From assembly GCF_021190915.1 (NCBI RefSeq), contig NZ_JAIOAP010000003.1, positions 310,001-374,000 of the forward strand: DNA of 64,000 nt, read 5' to 3'. The notes below the pieces were generated by a model. The model was not told the origin of the DNA. It worked only from the letters and a program-made list of their open reading frames with translations, and made no database searches. Both the position numbers and the translations under genes were made by a program. Below, one piece after another: positions 36,301-44,522 of the stretch (position 1 is the stretch's first letter; the number at the start of each line of letters is the position of its first letter). Origin of the DNA: Cohnella silvisoli. GTDB taxonomy: Bacteria; Bacillota; Bacilli; Paenibacillales; Paenibacillaceae.

Positions 36301-36423
36301 ACGATTCTAACGCTAGTTGTCGTCCCGATCGTTTATGAAATGATCGAAGGTTTCAAAGGAAGAATGAGCAGAATATTTAACCGCGGCAGTCTGGCGAAGC
36401 GAGATCATGAATTAAATGGTTAA
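33325..36423 (+). CDS. RND-family efflux pump (AcrB/SwrC-like)
   Basis: A 1032-residue proton-driven exporter with the standard duplicated build of twelve membrane segments and two large external domains. VGRIVDDSIVVIESIY in the fourth segment carries the two Asp residues of the proton relay; the second half has MLIGIVVTNAIVFLDR. In Gram-positives the closest known type is SwrC of Bacillus, which exports lipopeptides. TTG 33325 is chosen because GGAGGG lies seven bases upstream, where an earlier TTG at 33310 has no site. The adaptor gene begins 25 bp later. Confidence 0.94.
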   Translation: MKGLINFSMNKVAAMLILIAILLGGGIYSGNSLKVENMPNVSFPYVIITTPFQASPKDVMNLVTKPIEDKISNVEDLEILFSNSSDSMSMITVQFKQGVNIDKKKLDLDSLVQDVNLPSGALRPKVSTIGFASIPAYYLAVYAKDGMTQTELDQLYEKELKPEFQSISGLDHIDSIGVRSSSLDIQLDAGALMAYGLSPVSVTASIQAALTNGSVGMVKFNGNTQIARVTGEINSLYNLENLEITAPAGQTLLLKDVADIKAVSESNFVARLDDKPAIGIHLYKSSTANAVDFSKQTNKLIAEWEQSHPEITFKKVFNSADEVNQSISGLLREGMIGIVLASLMILLFLRNLRMTLIVVVSIPLSILMTLMMMNYMDITLNIMSLGGMFIAVGRIVDDSIVVIESIYTNLQKAQEKNQSVILLAVRQVAMAISSSTFVTAGVFLPIAFVGGIIGGFFRPFAVSVVCALLASLLVALTVIPMMAKLMVLRSAKQPNEETHTEGKMVTFYERILVWILSNRIKTLLLSGVLLVLTIAITVPNLAIGFLPDTKPGKQMNYTIKLPYETTFNTSNLQAKQIEALLREAKDDAAQPMFTFVEALVGYGGGDERVPYVIEIITEVNSDVDPETVMRQYNKLITAQLPRGSEVFPGSLEGGGSDSSPQFSYVLYGEDQQMLEQAAALVKKKLQEFPELKDVNDNLGDAKMEVQITVNPSKARQFGLNVSQVHDLIGAWIARQELGNLRLDNTVYRTAVELSPEHKNSLQQLGRMPLQDASGNTVYLNEVAKLQEVEAPVSLQRESQKLMVQVTAKINSANKAAISDKVSGALGELELPSGVTTTVKGVNSDINSGFSQLFLAMGAAIAIVYLIMVLCFGNAGTPFAILFSLPLAVIGGLLGLWIANEAINITSLIGFMMLIGIVVTNAIVFLDRTQQLRKEGYLVRHALIESGKVRLRPIIMTAGATIAAMIPLAIGLSHGTLISKGLAVVVIGGLVTSTILTLVVVPIVYEMIEGFKGRMSRIFNRGSLAKRDHELNG

Positions 36424-36448
36424 CATTACAGGAAAGGAGCAACTGCAA

Positions 36449-37645
36449 ATGCACATTAAGACACAGCTTTCAACAAAGAACATAAGCAGAAAAGCGAAAA
36501 TGGCATTCATTCTCCTCCTTATTACGGCTTATATTACGGGATGCTCTTCATCTCCATCCCCAACGGCGGAACCCAAACCGGCGGCAGAAACTCTGGTTAA
36601 GGTAGAAAGCATAAGCAAGCAAAGCATGGGCGATCCGCGGGAGCAGGTGGCGGAAGTCAGCGCCTCGGTGCGGGTGGATATTACGGCTGAGGCCGGAGGA
36701 ATCGTTCTGTCTATGCTCAAGAAGAATGGTCAGCGGGTTAAGGCGGGCGACGTCATTGCCAAATTGGATAACAAGAATTCCTTGATCGAGAAAGAAAAGG
36801 CTCGGGCTGCTTATACGAGCGCAGAGCAATCGCTTGCAGCATCGACAGCGGAATCGGCAACGAATCGGCTGCAATTGACCAACAACATCGCCAAACTGGA
36901 GGATTTATTGAAGCAACAAGCCAGGGAAGGCAATGAAGCGGATAATAAAGAGACGGTTCGCAGTCTTCAAGTTTATAAGCAGCAGTTGGCAGCCTTAGAG
37001 GGCAACAAAGCGCTTGCTGCCCTGCAAGCGCAGGTGGAAACTTCGAAGCTTATTTTAGAGCAAGCAGAGAGGTCTTGGGGGAATGGCGAAATCAAAGCGC
37101 CGGTCAGCGGTGTGTTGACCGATGTCAAAGCGGATGAAGGAATGAACGTTTCGGCAGGCAGCGCATTCGGGATTGTGCAAAATACGGGGAAAGTCAAAAT
37201 AAAAGCGCAATTGACCCAAACGGCGGCCGATCTAGCCCGCAATAAACGCGAGATTGTCTTCTATGGCTCCGATAACGATAGTTTAAAGAGAAAAGCCAAA
37301 GTTATCAGCCTAGCCGAAATACCTGATGCGAGCACGAAATTGTATGCGTTGGAGTTGGAAGCGGACAATGCCGATGGTTCTTTGATACCCGCCTCGCGCG
37401 TTCAATTGCAGTTGACGACTCCCGAAGAGGAGAATGTCGTCGCCGTTCCATCATTGAGTATTTTGCGCGAGGGCCAGGAGACGTACGTATTCGTTCTGAA
37501 CGGTAGCAAGGCCGAGAAACGGAAAGTGTCGCTCGGTCGAATTAACGGCATATACCAAGAGGTGCTTCAGGGGGTTAGCGTCGGCGACCAATTGGTAGTT
37601 TCCGGACAGCACGCGTTAAAAGAAGGGCAAACCGTCCGTAAATGA
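36449..37645 (+). CDS. RND efflux adaptor lipoprotein
   Basis: A 398-residue membrane-fusion protein with a lipoprotein signal: basic N-terminus, MAFILLLITAYITGC, lipobox ITGC. The barrel-sandwich hybrid with KKNGQRVKAGDVIAKLDNKN, a long coiled coil (about 95-190), the return strand EIKAPVSGVLTDV, and beta-barrel domains follow. It should sit on the outer membrane face beside the pump. ATG 36449 has GGAAAGGAG at proper distance; ATG 36416 would overlap the pump gene and place the signal peptide far inside. Its stop overlaps the frame of the next sigma gene. Confidence 0.92.
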   Translation: MHIKTQLSTKNISRKAKMAFILLLITAYITGCSSSPSPTAEPKPAAETLVKVESISKQSMGDPREQVAEVSASVRVDITAEAGGIVLSMLKKNGQRVKAGDVIAKLDNKNSLIEKEKARAAYTSAEQSLAASTAESATNRLQLTNNIAKLEDLLKQQAREGNEADNKETVRSLQVYKQQLAALEGNKALAALQAQVETSKLILEQAERSWGNGEIKAPVSGVLTDVKADEGMNVSAGSAFGIVQNTGKVKIKAQLTQTAADLARNKREIVFYGSDNDSLKRKAKVISLAEIPDASTKLYALELEADNADGSLIPASRVQLQLTTPEEENVVAVPSLSILREGQETYVFVLNGSKAEKRKVSLGRINGIYQEVLQGVSVGDQLVVSGQHALKEGQTVRK

Positions 37646-37677
37646 GCGACGTCCGTTCTCGAAAGGAGGACCATCGC

Positions 37678-38244
37678 GTGGATGTCATTCCGGCATACGA
37701 AACATTAGTTGCTCCCCATCTGGATGACTTGCGATTGTATTGTTTCTATTTAACGAAATCCAAGTGGGATGGGGAGGATTTATTCCAGGAAACGCTGTTG
37801 AAATCGTTGCTATTTTTCGTACACGCCGAACCGTTCTTGCATGTAAAACCTTTCTTAATGCATGTTGCCCGAAATTTATGGATTGACCATATCCGTAAAC
37901 ATCAGAGAAGGCGGCACGCGCAAATGTCTCCTCAGATGACTTACTATACGGACAACGATTATGTTGAGGTTCGCAGCGCGCTCGAATGGTTGGCCGAACG
38001 GTTGCCGAGGCGCAATATCGAGATGTGGCTGCTGTTCGAATATTTCGGTTATTCTATGCAAGAAGTTGCCGGCGCCTTGAATTGTTCGATTTCAGCGGTC
38101 AAATCCGCCTTGTTCCGTACTCGGGACTTGCTCCGCAACCGACAAACGATAGCGACCAATCGCAAAGTGATCCATATCGACGTGGAACGATGGTCGCGCG
38201 CAGTCATGCAGGATCGGCCGCAATGCCTATTATTTGAAGGTTAA
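37678..38244 (+). CDS. ECF-type RNA polymerase sigma factor, second copy
   Basis: A 188-residue paralogue of the sigma factor at 30328-30891. The two align without gaps and are about 72 % identical by eye, including the tail DVERWSRAVMQDRPQ. GTG 37678, eight bases after AAAGGAGG, gives an N-terminus that matches the first copy (MDVIPAYETLVAPHLDD against MVVSPDYETLVTPHLDD). ATG 37642 would add 12 unmatched residues. It closes the RND pump operon as the first copy follows the MacAB-type operon, again with no anti-sigma gene. Confidence 0.92.
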   Translation: MDVIPAYETLVAPHLDDLRLYCFYLTKSKWDGEDLFQETLLKSLLFFVHAEPFLHVKPFLMHVARNLWIDHIRKHQRRRHAQMSPQMTYYTDNDYVEVRSALEWLAERLPRRNIEMWLLFEYFGYSMQEVAGALNCSISAVKSALFRTRDLLRNRQTIATNRKVIHIDVERWSRAVMQDRPQCLLFEG

Positions 38245-38252
38245 GCTTATGG

Positions 38253-38280
38253 AAACCCGGACCTTTACGGTTCGGGTTTT
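38253..38280 (+). terminator. terminator of the RND pump operon
   Basis: AACCCGGACC and GGTTCGGGTT form a 10-bp stem (one G-U) with a 5-nt loop, followed by TTT. Confidence 0.7.
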
Positions 38281-38339
38281 CAATTATGCTATAATCTATG
38301 AAGGTATTTAATAGGGATGTTGGGGAGCTTATAAGAGAA

Positions 38340-39491
38340 ATGAAAATGGTTCAGCGGTTTATCATCTTGTTTACTTTACTTCTAACGGTATACTCCAGCA
38401 TCAATTATTACATCGGCTGGCATATTACGGAGTGGTTCGATGCGATAGGGCTAGCTTATAAGCCGGCAATTTTCTGGACAGTTTTAGGCGTTATTGCTTA
38501 TGGTTATATTGGCGGCCGCATTCCGTTGCCAGGCTTCAGTAAACCGGTAGGACGTTTATTAAAGGTCATCGGCTCTTATTATATTTTCATAATGGAAGCC
38601 GGGTTTCTTCTTTTCCTAATCGGAGATTTGATCGGGTTATTCGTAAGTTGGTCCGGAGGCAATCGGGAGGACTATACGTTATATTCGGTCAGCTCTGTCC
38701 TAGCAATTATATTAATCCTATTAATTATCGGCTCTCGCAATGCATGGAGTCCTATCGTTCGTAAATACGATTTGGAAATAGACAAGCAAACTGCTGGCGC
38801 GGAAAAGGTTTGGACCATCGCAGTCGCCTCTGACTTGCACCTGGGCAACGTAGTCGGCAGACGCCACCTGAGGCGGTTGGTCGATCGGGTGAATGCCATG
38901 AATCCCGACCTGATCTTGCTGCCTGGCGATGTTATTGACGATACGATCGAGCCGTTCATTCGCAATAAGATGAGCAGCCTTCTGGGCGAGCTTAAAGCTA
39001 AACATGGAGTATACGCCGTGCTTGGCAATCATGAATACTATGGCGGGCACATTGAACAATATATAGCGGAAATGAACAAAATCGGCATTAAGGTGCTTCG
39101 GGACGAAACAGTGGAAATCGCGGAAGTTCTGTATGTGGCGGGCCGAAAAGACAAAACCGCGGACTCAGCCGATCTAACCAAGCGAATGAGCGTGAGTGAT
39201 CTCTTAAGTACGCTGGATTTGAACAAACCCGTTATTCTCATGGATCATCAACCGACGAAATTAGCGCTTGCGGCAGACTCCGGTGCGGATATTATGCTCA
39301 GCGGTCATACGCATAGGGGGCAGTTCGCGCCCAACCACTTGCTTACTGGAAGGATTTTCGAGCTCGATTGGGGTTATTTGAGAAAAGGTGCGATGCATGT
39401 CGTTGTTTCTTCCGGTTTCGGCACATGGGGACCTCCGATTCGGATCGGAAGCCGCTCTGAAATTATTCAGCTTAAGGTGATGTTGAAGTAA
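38340..39491 (+). CDS. membrane-anchored metallophosphoesterase
   Basis: A 383-residue protein with about four N-terminal membrane segments (to about residue 140) and a calcineurin-like phosphoesterase domain. Metal-binding motifs are DLHLGN, GDVID, GNHEYY, MDHQP and SGHTHRGQ in the standard order. YkuE/YaeI-like enzymes with this layout act on lipid-linked or nucleotide phosphates; the substrate here is unknown. ATG 38340 is preferred over 38298 because a TATAAT at 38290-38295 would place transcription start after 38298. GGGGAG precedes 38340 at a rather long spacing. Confidence 0.88.
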   Translation: MKMVQRFIILFTLLLTVYSSINYYIGWHITEWFDAIGLAYKPAIFWTVLGVIAYGYIGGRIPLPGFSKPVGRLLKVIGSYYIFIMEAGFLLFLIGDLIGLFVSWSGGNREDYTLYSVSSVLAIILILLIIGSRNAWSPIVRKYDLEIDKQTAGAEKVWTIAVASDLHLGNVVGRRHLRRLVDRVNAMNPDLILLPGDVIDDTIEPFIRNKMSSLLGELKAKHGVYAVLGNHEYYGGHIEQYIAEMNKIGIKVLRDETVEIAEVLYVAGRKDKTADSADLTKRMSVSDLLSTLDLNKPVILMDHQPTKLALAADSGADIMLSGHTHRGQFAPNHLLTGRIFELDWGYLRKGAMHVVVSSGFGTWGPPIRIGSRSEIIQLKVMLK

Positions 39492-39505
39492 GACAAATCA
39501 TTTTG

Positions 39506-39552
39506 CAGCCTTGTTGCAGCATCTAGACGGATGTTGTGGCAAGGCTTTTTTA
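39506..39552 (+). terminator. terminator after the metallophosphoesterase gene
   Basis: AGCCTTG and CAAGGCT form the base of a long hairpin with inner GCAGCATC/GATGTTGT pairing, followed by TTTTTT. Confidence 0.85.
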
Positions 39553-39651
39553 TAATGCATCATAATGATCAAAAATAGACTTTTATATTGTGTCATAAAT
39601 ATTTATATGTTATATATTATATAAACGAAACAACTCATTGGAGGGTTACAT

Positions 39652-40617
39652 ATGGAGAGAGAGCTAGCATTGGAAATCGTACGCGTAACCGAATTGGCGG
39701 CTTTGGCATCAGCGCCTTGGATGGGTCGAGGGGATAAAATAAATGCAGACGGCGCGGCGACTTCGGCGATGAGGGCGATGTTCGATTCGGTATCGATCAG
39801 AGGTACGGTCGTCATCGGCGAAGGTGAAATGGATGAAGCGCCAATGCTATATATAGGAGAGCAAGTAGGGAGCATGAACGGGCCGGAGGTCGATGTTGCC
39901 GTAGATCCGCTCGAGGGAACGGAAATCGTAGCCAAAGGCTTGAACAACGCGATGTCCGTCATCGCGATCGCGGGCAAAGGCAATCTGTTGCACGCGCCCG
40001 ACATGTACATGGAGAAGCTTGCGGTAGGGCCGCAGCTTGTTGGGAAGCTGAAAATCACGGACCCGATGGAAGTCACCTTAACGAAAGCGGCCGAAGCCTT
40101 GAACAAAAACGCATCCGAGTTGACGGTCATGATATTGGATCGGGTGAGGCATGAAGCGATTGTCAAGACGCTCCGTAAAGTAGGCGTGCGAATCAAGTTT
40201 CTGTCGGACGGTGACGTAGCCGGTGCAATGGCACCTGCTTTTCCGGAGGCGGGCATCGATCTGTACGTCGGTTCCGGCGGCGCGCCTGAGGGTGTTCTCG
40301 CGGCGGCGGCGCTCAAATGTCTGGGCGGCGAAATACAAGGCAGGCTAATGCCTTCCGATGCTAAAGAATACGCCCGTTGCTTGGAGATGGGGATCGAAGA
40401 TCCGTACAAAGTACTTTACATGGATGATATGATCGGTACCGAAGATGTAATATTCGCGGCTACTGGCGTAACGCCGGGTGAATTTCTAGGCGGAGTTCGC
40501 TATTTGCCCGACGATCGCGCAGAAACCCACTCCATCGTCATGCGCGCCAAAACAAGAACGATTCGATTCATTAGAGCCCTGCACTACTTGCCTAATAAAT
40601 CTTTGCTTCAAAAGTAA
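39652..40617 (+). CDS. glpX: class II fructose-1,6-bisphosphatase
   Basis: A 321-residue GlpX-type enzyme that removes the 1-phosphate of fructose 1,6-bisphosphate in gluconeogenesis. Family signatures seen are GEGEMDEAPMLYIGE, the metal and phosphate site VAVDPLEGTE, and GSGGAPEGVLAAAALKCLGG. GGAGGG precedes the ATG. It is bounded by terminators on both sides and so is monocistronic. The following operons feed dihydroxyacetone phosphate and pyruvate, so gluconeogenic function fits the surroundings, though a direct link is only inferred. Confidence 0.95.
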   Translation: MERELALEIVRVTELAALASAPWMGRGDKINADGAATSAMRAMFDSVSIRGTVVIGEGEMDEAPMLYIGEQVGSMNGPEVDVAVDPLEGTEIVAKGLNNAMSVIAIAGKGNLLHAPDMYMEKLAVGPQLVGKLKITDPMEVTLTKAAEALNKNASELTVMILDRVRHEAIVKTLRKVGVRIKFLSDGDVAGAMAPAFPEAGIDLYVGSGGAPEGVLAAAALKCLGGEIQGRLMPSDAKEYARCLEMGIEDPYKVLYMDDMIGTEDVIFAATGVTPGEFLGGVRYLPDDRAETHSIVMRAKTRTIRFIRALHYLPNKSLLQK

Positions 40618-40626
40618 ATAATGAGG

Positions 40627-40657
40627 AACGGTCCTTTTTATAGGGCCGTTTCTTTTT
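40627..40657 (+). terminator. terminator of glpX
   Basis: AACGGTCC and GGGCCGTT pair (one T-G) around a short loop, followed by TCTTTTT. Confidence 0.8.
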
Positions 40658-40693
40658 GTTTATGTTTGAATTAAATATATTCAAACATAAACA
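40657..40693. promoter_or_regulatory. perfect 15-bp inverted repeat, probable rhamnose operon operator
   Basis: TGTTTATGTTTGAAT and its exact complement ATTCAAACATAAACA are separated by 7 bp, 54 bp upstream of rhaEW. Repeated TTTG/CAAA-rich half-sites of this kind are common targets of DeoR-family repressors, and the operon encodes one as its last gene. Confidence 0.65.
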
Positions 40694-40710
40694 AATATGA
40701 TAGGATGATA

Positions 40711-40727
40711 TCAAACACAAATAAACA
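40711..40727. promoter_or_regulatory. secondary operator half-site
   Basis: TCAAACACAAATAAACA resembles the right arm of the palindrome (TTCAAACATAAACA with a 3-bp insert), in the same orientation and 30 bp downstream, about three helical turns. Confidence 0.4.
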
Positions 40728-40746
40728 ATTAACCGGAGGTATTTCC

Positions 40747-42816
40747 ATGGTACAAAGCTTGTGGCAATCATCGAAAGCATCAGAGCAGCAAAGCGGTTTG
40801 GATCAACTCGTCTATCGCTCCAACATCATTGGCGCGGACCGTCGCGTATGCAACTTCGGCGGCGGCAATACGTCTACCAAAACGATCGTTCAAGATTTCC
40901 GCGGACGCGACACGGAAGTGATGTACGTCAAAGGGAGCGGCTCCGACCTCGCTTCGATGAAACCGGGTAATTTTACAGGCTTGCGCATGGATGACATCCG
41001 TCCTTTATTCGAGAAATCGGAAATGTCCGATGAAGATATGGTTGCCTACCTGGCGAATTGCATGATCGATTCGAAGCATCCTCGTGCATCGATCGAAACG
41101 CTGCTTCACGCATTCCTCCCGTTCAAACAAGTAGACCATACGCATCCCGACTCTATCATCAGCTTATGCTGCGCGGATAACGGCAAAGAGCTTGCCCGCG
41201 ACATTTTCGGAGATCGTTTTGTATGGGTTCCTTATATTCGTCCCGGCTTCACATTGTCCAAGATGATCGCCGAAGGCGTGCTTAACAATCCTAAAGCCGA
41301 GCTTGTGCTCATGGAGAAACACGGTCTCGTCACATGGGGCGACACTTCCGAAGCTTGTTACGCGCAAACGATCAAGATCATCACGGAAGCCGAGAACTTT
41401 ATCGAAGCTCGCGTTAACGAAGCGAAAATATTCGGCGGCGTAAAACACGCGACACTCGAAGCGGACGTTCGCAAGAGCATCGCATCTCAAGTGATGCCGA
41501 CCATTCGCGGCGCCGTAAGCGATGCGAAGAAAATGATTCTTTCCTTCGACGACGCGGACGATGTTCTGCAATTCGTAGGCGGCATAGATTCCGCAACGTT
41601 GTCCCAAGTGGGCGCGGCTTGCCCCGATCACCTCGTGCACACGAAAGTCGTTCCGCTCTTCATCGACTGGACTCCGAACGCGGAAGACGTTGAAGGCCTG
41701 AAAGCCAAGCTGAAAGAAGGCGTAGCGGCTTACAAAGAAATGTACAAAGCCTACTTCGAGCGCAATAAAAATGAAGGCGACGTCATGTTCGAAGCAGCGC
41801 CTCGCGTCATTCTCATTCCGGGCGTAGGGATGATCAACACCGGCAAAAGCTGGGCGATGTCGCAAATCAGCGGAGCTTTGTACCACCGCGCGATTGCCGT
41901 CATGAGAGGCGCAACCGCGCTTGGCAACTTCGTTTCCCTAGTAGAGAACGAATCCTACAACGTGGAATACTGGCCGCTTGAGCTTTATAAGCTGTCTTTG
42001 GCTCCTGCCGAAGCCGAGTTTTCCCGTAAAGTAGCTTTCATCACGGGCGGAGCAGGCGGGATCGGCAGCGAAACGGCTCGCAGACTCGTATCCGAAGGCG
42101 CGCATGTCGTCCTGGCTGACTTGAACTTGGAAGGCGCACAGAAAGTAGCGGCGGAAATCAACGCGAAATTTGGCGAGAACCGGGCGATTGCCGTTAAAAT
42201 GGACGTAACAAGCGAAGAGGCCGTACAAGCCGCTTATGCCGAAACTGCACTTATTTATGGCGGCGTAGATATCATCGTCAACAATGCAGGACTTGCGACC
42301 TCCAGTCCTTTCGATGAAACTTCGCTGAAAGAATGGAACTTGAACATGAACGTGCTCGGCACGGGTTACTTCCTCGTTGCCCGCGAAGCGTTTAAGTTGA
42401 TGAAGGAGCAAGCGATCGGCGGCAACATGGTATTCATCGGCTCCAAGAATTCCGTTTACGCAGGCAAGAACGCTTCCGCTTACAGTTCCGTCAAAGCGCT
42501 TGAAGCGCATCTTGCACGCTGCATCGCTGCGGAAGGCGGAGAGTTCGGAATCCGCGTGAACACCGTATTACCGGACGCGATCCTTCAAGGCTCCGCGATC
42601 TGGAACGGCAGCTGGCGCAACGAACGTGCGGCGGCATACGGCATCGAGCCGGATCAATTGGAAGAATACTACCGCAAACGTACGACTTTGCTCGTCAACA
42701 TTTTCCCAAGGGATATCGCGGAAGGCATTGCTTTCTTCGCTTCCTCTAAGTCCGAGAAGACGACGGGCTGCATGCTGACGATCGACGGCGGAGTACCGGC
42801 AGCGTTCACACGATAA
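40747..42816 (+). CDS. rhaEW: bifunctional rhamnulose-1-phosphate aldolase/L-lactaldehyde dehydrogenase
   Basis: A 689-residue fusion. The N-terminal class II aldolase/adducin-type half (about 1-400) has the zinc-ligand stretch HTHPDSII. The C-terminal short-chain dehydrogenase half (about 430-689) has the NAD motif GGAGGIGSE, NNAG, and the catalytic Ser/Tyr-x-x-x-Lys region SAYSSVKA. It splits L-rhamnulose 1-phosphate into dihydroxyacetone phosphate and L-lactaldehyde, then oxidises the aldehyde to L-lactate. This is the same architecture as RhaEW (YuxG) of Bacillus subtilis. ATG 40747 follows CCGGAGG; an upstream ATG at 40705 lies before this site. First gene of the operon. Confidence 0.93.
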   Translation: MVQSLWQSSKASEQQSGLDQLVYRSNIIGADRRVCNFGGGNTSTKTIVQDFRGRDTEVMYVKGSGSDLASMKPGNFTGLRMDDIRPLFEKSEMSDEDMVAYLANCMIDSKHPRASIETLLHAFLPFKQVDHTHPDSIISLCCADNGKELARDIFGDRFVWVPYIRPGFTLSKMIAEGVLNNPKAELVLMEKHGLVTWGDTSEACYAQTIKIITEAENFIEARVNEAKIFGGVKHATLEADVRKSIASQVMPTIRGAVSDAKKMILSFDDADDVLQFVGGIDSATLSQVGAACPDHLVHTKVVPLFIDWTPNAEDVEGLKAKLKEGVAAYKEMYKAYFERNKNEGDVMFEAAPRVILIPGVGMINTGKSWAMSQISGALYHRAIAVMRGATALGNFVSLVENESYNVEYWPLELYKLSLAPAEAEFSRKVAFITGGAGGIGSETARRLVSEGAHVVLADLNLEGAQKVAAEINAKFGENRAIAVKMDVTSEEAVQAAYAETALIYGGVDIIVNNAGLATSSPFDETSLKEWNLNMNVLGTGYFLVAREAFKLMKEQAIGGNMVFIGSKNSVYAGKNASAYSSVKALEAHLARCIAAEGGEFGIRVNTVLPDAILQGSAIWNGSWRNERAAAYGIEPDQLEEYYRKRTTLLVNIFPRDIAEGIAFFASSKSEKTTGCMLTIDGGVPAAFTR

Positions 42817-42833
42817 ATCGGAGGGTATCAAGC

Positions 42834-43205
42834 ATGCATAAGCACCGCGGCGAGAAGCTTTGGTATATTCCGGACGGTTATATTCCCGAGACGAGCTCAG
42901 GAACGTTGACGAGCCATGAATCCATCTGTGTCCTGAACACGGCTTCGGAGGAAGCCCTGCTGAAGATTACGATTTTTTTCGAAGACCGTGAGCCGATGGA
43001 AGATATTATGGTCGTTGTTGCAGCCAGACGAACGAAACACATCCGTACGAGCTCTTTACACCAAGAAGGGGCGCCGATTCCGATCGGCGTTCCCTATGCC
43101 ATAGAAGTTCAAAGCGATGTTCCTATTATCGTACAGTATAGTCGATTGGATTCAACGCAAGCCGAGAATACGCTGATGTCCGTTATGGCTTACCCGATCA
43201 AGTGA
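42834..43205 (+). CDS. ASRT (sensory rhodopsin transducer)-family small-molecule-binding protein
   Basis: A 123-residue beta-rich protein of the family named after the Anabaena sensory rhodopsin transducer (PF07100). Motifs are [42 protein letters not shown] and [11 protein letters not shown]. No rhodopsin is nearby, and most family members are thought to bind sugars or related ligands. GGAGG precedes the ATG 17 bp after rhaEW. In the B. subtilis operon a mutarotase (RhaM) gene is present; none is seen here. It may bind L-rhamnose or an intermediate, by inference. Confidence 0.85.
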   Translation: MHKHRGEKLWYIPDGYIPETSSGTLTSHESICVLNTASEEALLKITIFFEDREPMEDIMVVVAARRTKHIRTSSLHQEGAPIPIGVPYAIEVQSDVPIIVQYSRLDSTQAENTLMSVMAYPIK

Positions 43206-43237
43206 AAGTAAATCGCGGAGTAGAGGAGCAGTCACCT

Positions 43238-44500
43238 ATGCAACAGAAAATCGTTAGCAATTACGAATCAGCTAAAGAGCAATATGCTCAGCATGGCATC
43301 GATGTCGATCAAGTTCTTAGCAAGTTGGAAAAAATTAAAATTTCCATGCACTGCTGGCAAGGAGACGACGTTCGGGGGTTTCTGAACAAGGATCAAGATT
43401 TGACCGGAGGGATTTCGGTAACGGGGAACTATCCCGGTGCGGCTAGTACTCCTGCGGAATTGCGTTCGGATTTGGAGAAAGCGTTCTCTCTCATACCCGG
43501 CAAACATAAAGTGAACCTGCATGCCATCTACGCCGATACGGAAGAAAAGGTCGAATTGGATAAAATCGAGCCGAAGCATTATCAGAAGTGGGTCGATTGG
43601 TCCAAGGAGCAAGGCTTGGGTCTTGATTTCAATCCAACGTGTTTCTCTCACGAGAATTCCAAGGATGGATTTACGCTAAGCCATTCAGATCCGGCCATAC
43701 GTCAATTCTGGATCGACCACTGCAAAGCATCGCGGAAAATCGGAGCCTATTTCGGCGAACAACTCGGACAGACTTGCGTAACGAACGTGTGGGTTCCAGA
43801 CGGCTTCAAGGATGTTCCAGCCGACCGCATGGCACCAAGACAGCGCTTGAAAGATGCGCTCGATCAAGTGTTTGCGGAAGACCTGAACCCTGCTTATAAC
43901 TTGGATGCGGTAGAAAGCAAACTGTTCGGCCTCGGCTCGGAAGCTTATGTTGTCGGATCGCATGAGTTTTACATGGGCTATGGCATTCAGAACAACAAGC
44001 TTATTTGCCTAGACGCGGGGCATTTCCACCCAACCGAAGTCATTTCTAACAAATTATCTTCCCTTGCTTTATTTACGGATGGAATTCTTCTGCATGTTAG
44101 CCGTCCGATGAGATGGGACAGCGATCACGTCGTCACGTTGGACGATGAATTGATCGATATCGGCAGAGAGCTCGTTCGCGGCGATTTGCTCGGCAAAACG
44201 CACATCGGCCTTGATTTCTTCGATGCGAGCATCAACCGCGTAGCCGCATGGGTTATCGGTACACGCAACACGCTTAAGGCATTGCTGAGAGCGATGCTTG
44301 ATCCGGTGGAAGCTTTGAAGAAAGCGGAGCTGGAAGGCGACTATACGACGCGTCTTGCTTTGACGGAAGAATTCAAAAGCTATCCATTCGGAGCAATTTG
44401 GGATTATTACTGCGCGAAGATGGGCGTTCCGGTTCGCGAAGAATGGTTGGCAGAAGTGAAAACTTACGAGAATGAAGTGCTGCTGAAGCGCGGTGTATAA
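43238..44500 (+). CDS. rhaA: L-rhamnose isomerase
   Basis: A 420-residue enzyme that converts L-rhamnose to L-rhamnulose. It has the classic RhaA features: [22 protein letters not shown] (metal-site region), [20 protein letters not shown] and [14 protein letters not shown], which hold the metal-binding Glu, Asp and His residues. The length matches the family. ATG 43238 has GAGGAG nine bases upstream; an earlier GTG at 43202 overlaps the preceding stop codon and has no good site. Confidence 0.95.
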   Translation: MQQKIVSNYESAKEQYAQHGIDVDQVLSKLEKIKISMHCWQGDDVRGFLNKDQDLTGGISVTGNYPGAASTPAELRSDLEKAFSLIPGKHKVNLHAIYADTEEKVELDKIEPKHYQKWVDWSKEQGLGLDFNPTCFSHENSKDGFTLSHSDPAIRQFWIDHCKASRKIGAYFGEQLGQTCVTNVWVPDGFKDVPADRMAPRQRLKDALDQVFAEDLNPAYNLDAVESKLFGLGSEAYVVGSHEFYMGYGIQNNKLICLDAGHFHPTEVISNKLSSLALFTDGILLHVSRPMRWDSDHVVTLDDELIDIGRELVRGDLLGKTHIGLDFFDASINRVAAWVIGTRNTLKALLRAMLDPVEALKKAELEGDYTTRLALTEEFKSYPFGAIWDYYCAKMGVPVREEWLAEVKTYENEVLLKRGV

Positions 44501-44522
44501 CTTAATATAAGGGTGATGCAGA

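Noticed and set aside
37642..37677. ATG 37642 as start of the second sigma gene
   Set aside because: The GTG at 37678 has AAAGGAGG and gives an N-terminus and length matching the paralogue.
40705..40746. ATG 40705 as start of rhaEW
   Set aside because: It lies upstream of the GGAGG that serves ATG 40747 and inside the probable operator region.
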